This document shows, piece by piece, positions 25,151 through 36,500 of a DNA stretch of 64,000 bases (its first letter is position 1; the number at the start of each line of letters is the position of its first letter). The notes under the pieces are model-generated. The model made no database searches and was not told the DNA's origin. It saw only the letters and a list, made by a program, of their open reading frames with translations. Origin of the DNA: Ananas comosus (lineage: Eukaryota > Streptophyta > Magnoliopsida > Poales > Bromeliaceae); the NCBI RefSeq assembly GCF_001540865.1, contig NC_033642.1, positions 839,450 to 903,449 of the forward strand, in the 5' to 3' direction. A program made the translations under genes and the position numbers.

Positions 25151-28100
25151 TGAACTTACGAGTTCGATGTTGGCTTTGACATTCTCAATTTAAATCTATT
25201 GCTGATTTCTTGTCCTTCGACCAACTAAATTGTCAAAGGGAAAATTCAAGTAGTCTGTAGCTAATTATATGTTTATGTTCTGATATCAAAAGTGCTGGTT
25301 GGTTTCGAAAGCAGTACTCTGTTTGTGGAATTTTAGAAATATGGGGATATCATTCTACGAAGAGTATCATGTAAAAAATCAGCTTAAAAGAACCCTGAAG
25401 TAGGTTGTGGAGGTAAGAGGCTTGAACTATGTCATAGTGGCACGGTGTTGAGACAGTGTCTACTTGAGTGTGGTTATGCTATGATATATTACATTCCCAA
25501 AAGAAAAGGCATCATAACTGTTTTGTTGATCTGTCAATTTTTCTTCCGTATCATAGCTGCTATCTAGTTTAAAGACTTCGGAGTTTCTTGCATAGATCGT
25601 AGCTGAAGACTTACAGGCTTACATCAACTACAGCCCATTCTGAAATGGATGTGTGAACTCTTGACATTTTGATATTTTCTTCTGAACTTTTAATTAATTA
25701 CGACTTGGGTAATTTGCCATTAGAAAAAATGGGAGTGACATTGGGATTTAACAGAATCCCTACTTATAAACCTGTGTGCATTATTTACTTTTGTTATCAG
25801 TATCGCAGGGTTCGGATTATGCATTGATTTGGCATGATGGAAACTTTTAACTTGAAGTTGTGATTTCCTCAATTTATAGTTACAATGTTAAGAAGCTTCA
25901 TACACCATTAGGGAAAACGAACTCAAAGAGAAAGTATTACGAACTTCCAAATTTGATTATGGAATAGAACAGTAAACCAATATAACATTTTTGGCTGAGC
26001 TGAATAACTTACCTATTCCTTTTCTTGAAAGGCTAAATTGCTATTTGATTTTCTGTATGAAGGGATTCAGATGACCGCCTCTTTCGTTGTTTCTTTTTTC
26101 TCGTTCTGACTAAGATAGCAACTGTTGCAGAAAAGTTGGAACTGCAAAATTCAAATCTCTAACTATGGCACTTGCATCCTCCTTTTTTTGGTTTAGGCGG
26201 AGCTCGTTCTAAGAACTACAATGTTCATCCAGGCAAGACTAAAGAATCAGGTGCATTTCCATCTCAATTAGCCATTCGCCAGAAGTCAAAGCAGATGGAT
26301 GGCCGTCGAAACTTGTCCGTCTGTGCTGAGTACAGGTAGGGGCACAACATTTCTTGTTAGATCTCTTGCTTATGAAGTCCTACTTCTGGTTAGGGGATAT
26401 TTGAATTGATGAAGTTGTCATTTGGCTGTAAATCAAATTTATTAAGAGTAAAAATATTTGTCTTGTCATCCATCACGAAGGCACTGTGAAGATCTCGTAG
26501 GAAGCCGTGGGCTTAAATTCTCAAAAACAAATTTTCTTAGAAATGGCTCGATGTCATCTTTCGTAAAAAGATCCAAAACCTAGTCCATAAATAAACAGGG
26601 GATCTCTCCGGCATTATGCTAGTTGATGGCAAGACCGATAATTTTACTCTCACCAAACTTGATTTTCAACCGAACACCAAGCTTGATTTTCAACCAACTA
26701 CAATTACAGCAATCCAAACGCCCCCTTACTAAATTGTTAGTTTGAAGCCATTTCCATCTTAAACCGAGTCTTCGTTCTTTTCCCAGTTGTAGTACTATAT
26801 GAGTATATGTAACGACAGGCTCACGCGCATGCAGAGACTTGTTAGTCTGTCTGATTGCTAACTATTATTTGATTCTATGGAATCATTGTGTCCCTTTTTC
26901 AGCACATGTTCTTATATACTGAAAAGAACGGCTCGGAGTTCTCTACTCTTTACGGTCCATTTAAAGTTAACATGATGTATCAATCAACTGGCTACACTTT
27001 TCTTAAGTTTTTTTTTATTTCAAGTACTCTTTGTACTTGAAGTACTAGGAGAATTTTGTGACCTCTTTGGGGAAAAAAAAGAAGAAGAAGAAACAAGTAA
27101 AGATTCAGTTATCAATATGGTTCAGTTATCAGTATAGCTAAGTGACACATGATTGAAGTTACTTTTCTTAATGATTGCTTGCTTATTAGTTTCTCTTTGC
27201 TTGGATGCCGTAAACAGAGTCGTTTCTTCTATTTCTTTTTTAAATCATGATTATGCTGATTTTTTATAATGGTATAGACTACAGATATTGCTTCTCTAAG
27301 TTATGATGCTGTTGATAACTTGTCTAGACTAATCTTTACCACATTCAGATTTGGTCATTTCCAATTCTAAGATTATAATATTTAACATTTCTTGATGCTT
27401 GCCTTATTGCTGGATAAGATTTATTTCTTTCTCTCTTCAATGTTAATTATTATTGGCAGTGAGATTTAGTTCCAAGCCATTAGGCGACACAATTTAACGT
27501 CTGTTTGGTCAGATATGCATGCCATGAATCTATTAGTATTAATAATTAGACCAATAGGTCGTCATCGGATTCTGTGGTACCCTTGCATCAGATCTTTTTT
27601 TGAGTAATATTCTCCGATATATTGCATTTTCTAAAGATAATGGCACTTTTTCGGCGCCTTAATCAGATAGCACTTATTATCCATCTTGTGCGCTTCTTGA
27701 CTTTCTGGACGTCTAATGCTTATTTATATGCAGAGATGGTTCCAGAGGCGGAGGTGGTGATTTCCTCGCTGGCTTCGTCTTAGGAGGAGCGATCTTCGGA
27801 ACGTTAGCTTACGTCTTCGCCCCACAGGTCATTATTTTTCCTTCTACAGAGCTATCGTTCGGTCTGTTTGTACTCCATTCAAGAATAACAGATAATTCTT
27901 ATTCTTATATCTGGTCAACATTTTTCTGTACAACATTATGCGAAAGACATATCGGAAAACAGTTCACTTTTTTTTTTTTTTTTTTTTGAGAATTCTACCT
28001 TTACTCATCCACTTTCCTTTTTTCTTTTTTAAGATTCGGAGATCGTTGTTGAGTGAAGACGATAATGGGTTCCGGAGAGCCAAGAGGCCCATCTACTACT

Positions 28101-28386
28101 ACGACGAGGGTCTCGAGGTACTGCGTCCTAAAGAAACCACCGTAATCACATTTGTTACTCCGATCATATTATTACAAGTTAAGGCTTTCGTAATGTTCCG
28201 TTTCATTTTTCATTTTCCTCTCTTTTTGTTTGACTCTGAAAATAGAAGACTCGTCAGACGCTGAACGAGAAGATACGGCAGCTGAATTCCGCCATCGACA
28301 ACGTCTCCTCTCGCTTGAGGGGGGGAAACAGCACGGCGGCGAAGGATCCCGTAGAGGTGGACTCCGAGGTGGAGACGAGCATGTAG
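24442..28386 (+). CDS. Chloroplast inner-envelope protein, At1g42960-like (5 exons)
   Basis: Exons are 24442-24481, 26197-26335, 27734-27827, 28034-28117 and 28246-28386; the total of 498 nt gives 165 residues in continuous phase. The N-terminus MAIAACSATLFVPG begins a probable chloroplast transit peptide running to about residue 58 (SVCAEYR). Then comes a glycine-rich hydrophobic segment (GGGGDFLAGFVLGGAIFG, ending AYVFAPQ at residue 91), a basic stretch IRRSLLSED, the motif YYYDEGLEKTRQTLNEKI, and a helical tail with NSAIDNVSSRLRG. This matches the plant family described as localised to the chloroplast inner membrane; the biochemical role is unknown and the tail recalls YtxH-like proteins. 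Exon 1 is tandemly triplicated, and a second usable first exon lies at 24701-24758. Acceptors and donors are canonical GT-AG. Confidence 0.9.
24701..24758 (+). CDS. Putative alternative first exon of the chloroplast-protein gene
   Basis: This is copy 2 of the triplicated exon. It opens with two ATG codons, encodes MMSSSHFLIAASSAALFLS plus one base, and ends at GGTGAGC exactly as copy 1 does. At 58 nt it leaves phase 1, the same as the 40-nt first exon, so it can splice in frame to 26197. The product would have a different, serine-rich transit peptide and 171 residues. Use in transcripts is inferred, since no CT tract or separate promoter is obvious upstream. Confidence 0.5.
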
Positions 28387-28461
28387 AGAGCTGCAGAAGC
28401 CATTTCTCCTTTTAGATTTGTAAATGTCTTGTCTCGGCTCTCTGTATCACCGTGATCTGCT

Positions 28462-28462
<1 letters not shown>

Positions 28463-28509
<47 letters not shown>
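28463..28509. repeat. CT microsatellite in 3' UTR
   Basis: A perfect CT tract begins 77 bp after the stop codon of the chloroplast-protein gene. Confidence 0.9.
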
Positions 28510-28511
<2 letters not shown>

Positions 28512-29591
28512 GTTATAATCCCTCAATGGAGTTTCCCAATTTGGAAAAGTTCTTTTCTTTTCCTTTTTCTGTTTGTAGAAGAATCATTCAAGCTGCCAGC
28601 TCAACCTTAAATTGGTGAATCAGTTCGGTTTTAATTGTCAAAAGTTTTTTGATCGAGTTATATTAAAATTAACTCTTATCATTCCCATGGGAACAAATTG
28701 CACTACGACTGAAAAGATGATACATATACTACTGCAACAAAAGAGAAGGAAAAGGTAAAAAAATCAATCCAAGAAAAAAAAAAAAAAATCCTAAAGGAAT
28801 CAGGTAGAAAATTGCATCTGCTCGTAAATCATATTATCATATTAATGTACAAAAGCTTAAGAAGAAACTAAACATATCTCCAAGAGGCGGTGCCTAATCT
28901 TAAAGATGAGACGGATACAGGGCCTCGCAGAGCTCAGTATCCATGCACATACATTGCGATAATTTGTACAAAAGTACAGACACCCAACACATTTTCTTGG
29001 CACAGATTTGTTAGCGTGAAGCCGCCCCTCCAGTCGCCGATGTAGGTAGTAACATACGGAGACCTCATTCGCAGTAGAGCAATATATTCTACTTGGAATC
29101 GGTCTTTACATAAGTGTTTCCTCTATATCTACAACAGGATGGATTACATGGGGAGAATGTCAAGAGAGAATCAACATTTGGAGTAGCAGAGACCGAGAAA
29201 TCCCGCAAAACAGGCAGCACCTTTCATCGCATATTTCTGTGCAACTTGAAAGACATCCGCCAGATTACATGCCCTTAGAATTCGACATGAGATTGCCAAA
29301 TGTTACACGCAGCAACTCAATCTGCACGACAAAAAATGGTGCAAACAGCTTCCCGGATTATTTCCCCAGAGAGACTCTTTAGCTAGATGATTCCTGTTGT
29401 GGGGCACGGGCCATTGAAAAAGTAGCTTCTCAGAAAAGCTGATATCAAATACAAGAACTGTCAATCGAATTCATGCAGCCCATCAGCTATGGAAGTTAAA
29501 TAATCACTTTCGATCACGAGAAGATATCCCGAGTCAAGGAATAGGCTTCTTGGTATCTACTCAAAGCGAATCAGTTTTAGCTCAATCGAAC

Positions 29592-29678
29592 CTATAACGA
29601 GACAATATAAGCAATTAGCACGCAGCGAGTATAATATAATGCATGATGAACATTTGGATGCATGATATAATGACTTAC
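29592..29678 (-). other. Probable 3'-UTR intron of the PHD-finger gene
   Basis: On the minus strand a donor GTAAGT (29678) and an acceptor CGTTATAG (ending 29592) delimit 87 bp. The donor lies 228 nt after the stop codon. No reading frame is involved, so only transcript data could confirm it. Confidence 0.4.
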
Positions 29679-29906
29679 AGAAAATGTACCCACCGATGAC
29701 TCCACTGTGTTAAACTGGTGCGAGTGTTCTTGTAATGTACAAAAATGTGGCACCTCTGAACTCTGAGAACAGTAAGTGGACAAAGAAAGTTGAAAGAGTG
29801 AAAGAAAGTTTGTATAAATTTATGTCTGGTGAGCAGCACCATCTCCCGTGGCCATTGATTCTCTCCGACCATCAGATAAATGAGGCAATCTATATATCAG
29901 TCTTCG

Positions 29907-32875
29907 TCAGGTATCTCGCAAGCCATTAAACAGAAAGAAAGAGGAGCCAACTACAGCTTTATCAGGCAAGAGATTTTCGCTTTTAGCTGTGGCTTTATTA
30001 TTAGCAGCTTGTGCCTTCTCTGAGACAGGGAAACCAAGAGAGAGAGAAAGAGAAGCCGTGGTGTCGTTCCCGTCCTCCGCCGCAAGAGAGGGCGGCCTAT
30101 CTTGTTTTCTCTTCTCAGCAAGTTTAAAAGAAAAGGACGAGGTATCCTTTTTGGGCGATTTCTTTGCGTCCCACAAAGCTAGCTCAAGATCTGGGGCATC
30201 ACGCTCTTCTCGCGCCTCTTCATCATCTGAAGAAGAAAGGATGTCGATCGGTTCCTGCTTTGCGGTCCTTGAAGGACCTAAATCTAAATCTACCGGAAAG
30301 AAGTACCTTCCAGCACTCGTTGAACTCTCGGGTATTCTTTCACTATCGATATTATTATTATCCACCAACGATGATGACAATGGGTGCACCTTTGATGAGA
30401 ATTTACCATCAAGGATATCTCCTCCAGGGTTAGGGTTAAGATCGAGTTTCACCTTCTTGTGCTCTCTTTGGCCCTCAGGAGATACAAAGTTGGCGTCCTC
30501 TTCCCAATGCATTAGTTTACCATTGTTTTTTAAATCAGCACATGGTGAATGTGAGAAAATTTCCAAGGAGCTTGAGTTGCGCTTCCTGAGGGCCCTTAGG
30601 CCGCCACTTGGAAGATCTATATCCATTGGATCTTCAAGGTGGTCATCCGAAAAAACCTGGCTCCTCTTCAAACTCTCCTGTCCAATTTTGTCCTCAGTTA
30701 TGTTTGCACAACCTGTATCTTAAGCAAGTTGGACAATGATAAGCAGAAACCCATGAAGTATGAAATAATGCTAAGGCCTCGTTTTGTTATAATTATGTTA
30801 TTCCTTTGCTTTTTTCTCTTCCTCGATGCCACTTAATGTACTGGTAGATGGCGGATTATTCGCATATGTACGTGATTCTTTTGGCAACAAAAACTAGTTA
30901 GGTTTGCCTTTTTTTAGTTTCTTTCAATGTTTTGTAAAAGCTTTAGTTTGCAAGCAAATTAAACAATAGCATGAATAGAGAATCCTATTTACCAGTGCAT
31001 TCAATTGCGCATAGGATTTGAGTGAAACAGAAAAATGAAAAGATAAAAGAAAATCATATCCAAACAAAGCCAAAGTCTTAAGCCCAAACTAAAAAAAGAC
31101 ATAACTACCTTCTCCAAGATGTGATATCGAGGGAACTTTGTAATTTGCCAGCTTTCTATCTTTAGAATCCATCTGCGCATCACCATGAACATGAAGTGCA
31201 TTTCCTATATCATTTTCCCCATCTGAATTATAGCTGATGTTGTTCTGCAAAAAATTGGTTGTGTGTAAAGTCTTAACGGTGCACATGAACCTAAAACCGC
31301 AACAACATCAATAAGCAAATAGAAATATAATGTTGTACGCAACTCTCTCTGGGAACTCCCTGGAAGAGTCATTTTCAGACAAAAGCCCACGCAATTTGAT
31401 ACTTCCATCAAATACTTGTGTCATATTGTCTCCGACACATTGATTGGAATAATTGATACCAGTTGAATAAACATAAGATGTGCATCAACTATAATGCAAT
31501 CGTTTCAAGAAGCAATAAATTGTTTAAAGAAAATAAATAAAAGAAATATTACCTGCCAGGAATCGTACTTCACTCCTGATAGCCTATCAGGGTTAATCTG
31601 AGTGTTTGTTGCAGGATTAGAGACAAGAATATTGGGATGCTCACTTGTGTTCTTTGACAAGCCACTTTCAGGAAATGAAAATGAAACCTGCTCTTCTTCT
31701 GACTTATCATTAGTCCTCCTTACTTCCTTATTATCAACAGCAGCCTGAGGAGAAGTGCTTTTCTGATGACAGATCCTATGCACTATTTCTGAAAAAGGGA
31801 TGTTTGCAATATCTACTGCGGCATGTATTTTTTCGCAATTATTCAAGTCTTGGGATGTGGGAACACCAGAAGAAGAAATAGAGGCAGAAACTAGATCAAT
31901 ATCCATGAGATCCTTGTTCAAGTTGGATTCACATGGCTTTAGCCGCAAATCCGGCCTCTCCTGTAAGCAGTTTTCCCTCCGACTTCGAAATACACCCCAG
32001 AGGAAAGATAGTTTGTTCCACCCTGGAAAAATAAGTAAAAAAAAGGTAAAATCAAGCATCCATAAATAAAATGCTTGTGCAGATTTCGATGAGGGACATC
32101 AAGTAATGGAGTCAGCTTTCTTCTTTTATTTTTGTTCTCCTTTGTTTTTTGTTCCTGTTTATCCCTTTCAGTCCTCAAGCCAATTGACCAGGCAATCGGT
32201 GATATTTAGTTTAAAGGCCTCTCAAGTGTCAGCCATACAAGTGACTGAACCTCATATTTACCGGCATTAAGCAGCTAACCACTTACTAGTTGCTACCTCA
32301 ATAAGACACCGGGAAAATATTTCTGACTTGGGACTAATTATATTTACTATATGGGCACCAATTACCTTCCATTTTGACAGGTTAGCATTCATTGTTGATG
32401 AACGACAACCCAATTATATTTATTCTGGTCAACCACCCGAATAGGAAGTTTGTATTACGCTGCAATTTGTGTAACACTAAATACCCTTCAGGCTATCTTT
32501 TTTTGCTGGCTTTTGAGTTATGGCCTCCTGAGATGATGTTTACTTTCTAAAATAAATCCTTAATCTCCAATTACACAAAATCAGTTAATGTGAAATTACA
32601 TGAAAGCTACTTTAGATAGCATTAGATTGCCAGGGATCTTAAAGCATTGATTACATCAGAATAAATTCGTGCTCCTAGAAATGCATTAAAAGAAGATTGT
32701 TACTTACTTTGAGAGTTTTCAGGCAACAGAGTGGAAGGATATATAAGAAGCTCAACTGTATCGATTCTCCCTTTGAGGGAAAAGTCGTTATTAACCATAC
32801 TATCGACAAGCTTGCTATAGTTCCTTTCATAACTGCAAATATACGGAAAAGCTAGTCAGGGGAAAGGACTGAAAG

Positions 32876-32920
<45 letters not shown>

Positions 32921-33452
32921 TCCGGCTACTATACTATTATGAATACGATCGTCTACGTACTCACAAGTTGTTTGCAATGATAGAACTTACAAATCGACGA
33001 TCCATGCCGTTAAACATAATTTTAAACATTTAAACATTCTAGAAACCGAATTTCACAATTTTTTGACATCATATAACTTACGATCAAAGAGCCTCAAAAT
33101 TGACATTTTTAACGGCCGGCATGGAGCGATTCCAACGTTAACGGTATAGAAGAATCGGAATTGATTGAATTTTTAATAGAAAATTCTATTCACTATATAA
33201 ATCAAGATCAATAATTTCAATCTTGAATTTAAAATCTATCCTAATTTTTAAGGCATTGCTCGATTTTGACCGTTAATTTTATACCCATTTGATGGACTTT
33301 ATTGTAAATTCAAAAATTATGAATTCGATTTCTAAGTATTTCAAATGCTCTAAATCATATTTAAAGGGCATGGATCGTCAATTTGAAAGCTCCATCATCG
33401 AAAATGACTTGTGAATGCAAAAAGCTCTATACTCATAAGAGTATAGTAGCCC

Positions 33453-33501
<49 letters not shown>

Positions 33502-36500
33502 CTAGGCTGGTATACTATCGGTAGCATGGAGACCTCCGTGCTACCAAGTTGTTTTCAATGATGCGGCTTCCAAATCGACGATTGGCTCTGTTAAACTTGA
33601 TCTACACTATTAAAAGTATTTGGAAACTAAATTTCATAATTTTTCGACATCATTTGGCTAGTGATCAAAAGGACTCAAAATTGACAATTTTAATAGTAGA
33701 TGTGATGCGTTTGTGAATTTAACGGTGTAAAACAATCCAAATCTGATGAAATTTTTATAAAAAATTCTTTTCACTATTTAAAGTAAGATTAGTATCTCTG
33801 ATCTTAAATTCAAGTCTTTTATCATCATTTTTTATGAGATTTTTATTTTCAGCCGTTCATTTTTAGACTACTTGTTTGATAGGTAAATGATGTCGAAAAA
33901 TTATAAAATTTAATTTCTAAATATTTTCAATAGTGTAGATCAAGTCTAACGGAGCCGATCGTCGATTTGAAAGCTGCATCATTGAAAACAATTTGGTAGC
34001 ACGGAGACCTCTGTGCTTCCGATAGTATACCAGCCTAGCTCTCTCTCTCTCTATATATATATAAAGAAAGAAAAAAAAAAAACAAAATGATGGACAAATT
34101 AAACCTTTCAATATCTTTTGCGAAGAAAAAAAGAGCGATGTTATCTTCTCTAGGACCATTTTCTTGAAATTGTGGGGGCCATGAACTTCGACGAGGAACT
34201 TCTTCCAGCTGGATTTTGGACTTAAAATGTGTCACTGCTTCAAGCACTTTCAGTGACGCACAGGATGATGCATGAGCTTGAATACCATCACAAAGCTCAG
34301 GAGGCCTTGCTATTCTCAGAAGCTCAAAATCCCCACTGAAATAGAACAAGTATGAATTACAAAACAAGACATCTTAAATGGAAGCGGCTTCACATGTATA
34401 CCCCAATAAAATCATCATTCACATACCACAGTAAAATCTGAATTTACATATATGGCCATATGGGCATCCAAAGTATGGTTTCTCAGTGAAAATACACTTA
34501 TACTAAGTTGGGGAATAAGCCAGTTCACTTGGGAAGTTTGCTCGGTATTAGAAAAAGCTTTTTAAAGAGGGGCATCCATCCTTCTATGTATGAGGTTTAC
34601 ATGTAGGATAAAAAAAAAAAAAAAAAAAAAAATTGAAGGGCACAAAGAAAGATTCAGATTTGGCAGGGAAACGAATGTAAAATAGATAATTTTGCAGGGG
34701 TATTAGATGTAAAAGCCTCAAAATTATAACATCAGACAATCAATCACAGCAGAGAAGGAAACATAACATACTGCCATATGTAGTCAAGCTCTGGAATTAC
34801 TGAAGCTCTTAATTGGTTGGTAAGTACAGAAGCTTGATTCGACAAGACTTCCAACTTCTCTTTCAACTCAACCAAGTTCCTAGTAGATTCAAAATTCTGA
34901 TCTAAATTCAATGTTGAAACTTTCGCATTTCGTTCCGGTGATCTCATAGTGACCTGAGTTCTAGGTTTCAAACTTGCCACTTCCACTAGATCTTTCGTTT
35001 TAATTCCTTTGCCACTCCTCTCCTTTAGGGATAGAGTACGGTCAGCCAGAGGCTTTAGGGCGGACATACGGAGCTTGTCAACTGCGCAAAATTGAGTGGT
35101 GTGGCCAGCTTCATTACACTTTTGACACCGTGATGCACGATTAGAACCCAAAGGTTTATCAATAGGCCCAGAAGTAAAAAATTTGTCCTTAGAGACGAGC
35201 TGGCCAGTTTTTTGATCTGAAGGTTTGGATAAACCATTTGATAATGCAACTCCAGAAGCTTTTAATAAATTTGATTTGTGCATTTCATTGCTTCCTGATA
35301 AAAGCACAGAGTGATAAGTACGTTTTTTTGACAATTGCCAGGCACAGTATGTAAATGAAAAGTTAACACTGTTAAGAAAAAATAATGGAGAAGGGTTGAT
35401 TACCTATAGTGTTTGCATTGTCTGACCCTCGACTGTTGCCAATATTACTTGACTTAGGTATATTGTTTCCTTTTGTATCATGCTGAACAATCTCAGAATC
35501 TGCCTTTGGGGGAGGAGCGCTCGAACCAGCCCTAGGAGAAGGAATTGCAGAGGGTTGCTGTAAAGAAGTACTTTTCATGCTCGTTAATATTCTTTCTTTT
35601 ACCTCCTTCACACTTCTCACCTCAGCCCACAACGGATTGAGGGGCTTCGTTTTATTCAGTGACTCACTGTTTGTCGTTTTAAATGATGAGGACTTGGTGA
35701 TTGTTTTGTTGAGACCCTCTTTTCTTGTGCTATTGGAAGCGGCCTCTTTGGCATTCTTTTGCTTAGGAGGAACATCATCGATTAGCTGCTTGACCTTTGC
35801 TACTTTTGAGTTGTTGAAAGAGATCGACTTCGATAGAGATCCTGTGGCAAACCAAATCAAAATAATTTATTTTTCTGATTCTAAGGATAGCATCATGATT
35901 AATTGCAAATTACTACCGCGATCAGAATAAGAATTTCAAGGCAAGGAAAATACCTCGTGCTAGTGGTGGTTGAATTCTGGGTAAATTAGAAGCTGAAGAT
36001 GTTAGTGCTCGACCAAGATGCTGTGCGCTCTCTTGCTTTGCTTTTTCCGCATCCAAGTTACTTAATGAACTGTCATTAAATGATCCGGTTCCCTTCCTAG
36101 GACTACTTTGCCTACTCAGTGAAGGAACCTCTATGTTCTCTTCATTCCTTTTAGTGGAAATATCAGCACTTTGAAGCACTTCGCTTGATCCTTTTGAATC
36201 TGGATTGGTTTCCTTTGTTTCATTAAGCAAAATTTTTGGGTCAACGGTGCTCTCAATTTCCTCATCTTTTGCACCAAAGGAAGGTGCTTCTGAGTCTAAA
36301 TTTTGTTTTTCAGCTTCCTCCTTAAGTTGGCATTCTTCACATAACCAATCGCCTTCTGGAACTTCATCCAACATTACCCGCATACAGTAACTAATTTAAA
36401 GCAAAAAATTAATCATGTATTAAAAAGATAATGGCATTATAAACTATCAGAAGAACGAACAAGCTTAAACAGAGGAAGCTTACATGTGCTCTGCACCATC

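Larger units (their letters stand above)
28387..29906. other. Convergent 3' regions of the chloroplast-protein and PHD-finger genes
   Basis: The plus-strand gene ends at 28386 and the minus-strand PHD gene stops at 29907. The stretch holds the 3' UTR of the first gene with a CT microsatellite, an A-rich boundary near 28770-28790, then unique-looking sequence that is probably the 3' UTR of the PHD gene. No coding exon was recognised. Confidence 0.5.
32833..34104 (-). other. PHD-gene intron made almost wholly of two MITEs and microsatellites
   Basis: The intron separates the exon ending FAKDIES from the exon beginning YERNYSK. It holds, in order, a GA tract (32890-32920), MITE B (32921-33455), a TA tract (33452-33498) and MITE A (33499-34041), leaving little other sequence. 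Confidence 0.7.

Noticed and set aside
29989..30723. 244-codon plus-strand frame opposite the last PHD-gene exon
   Set aside because: The minus-strand frame carries family motifs (YFFPVDLDLG, LSLSLGF) and joins in phase to upstream exons. The plus-strand frame is its shadow.
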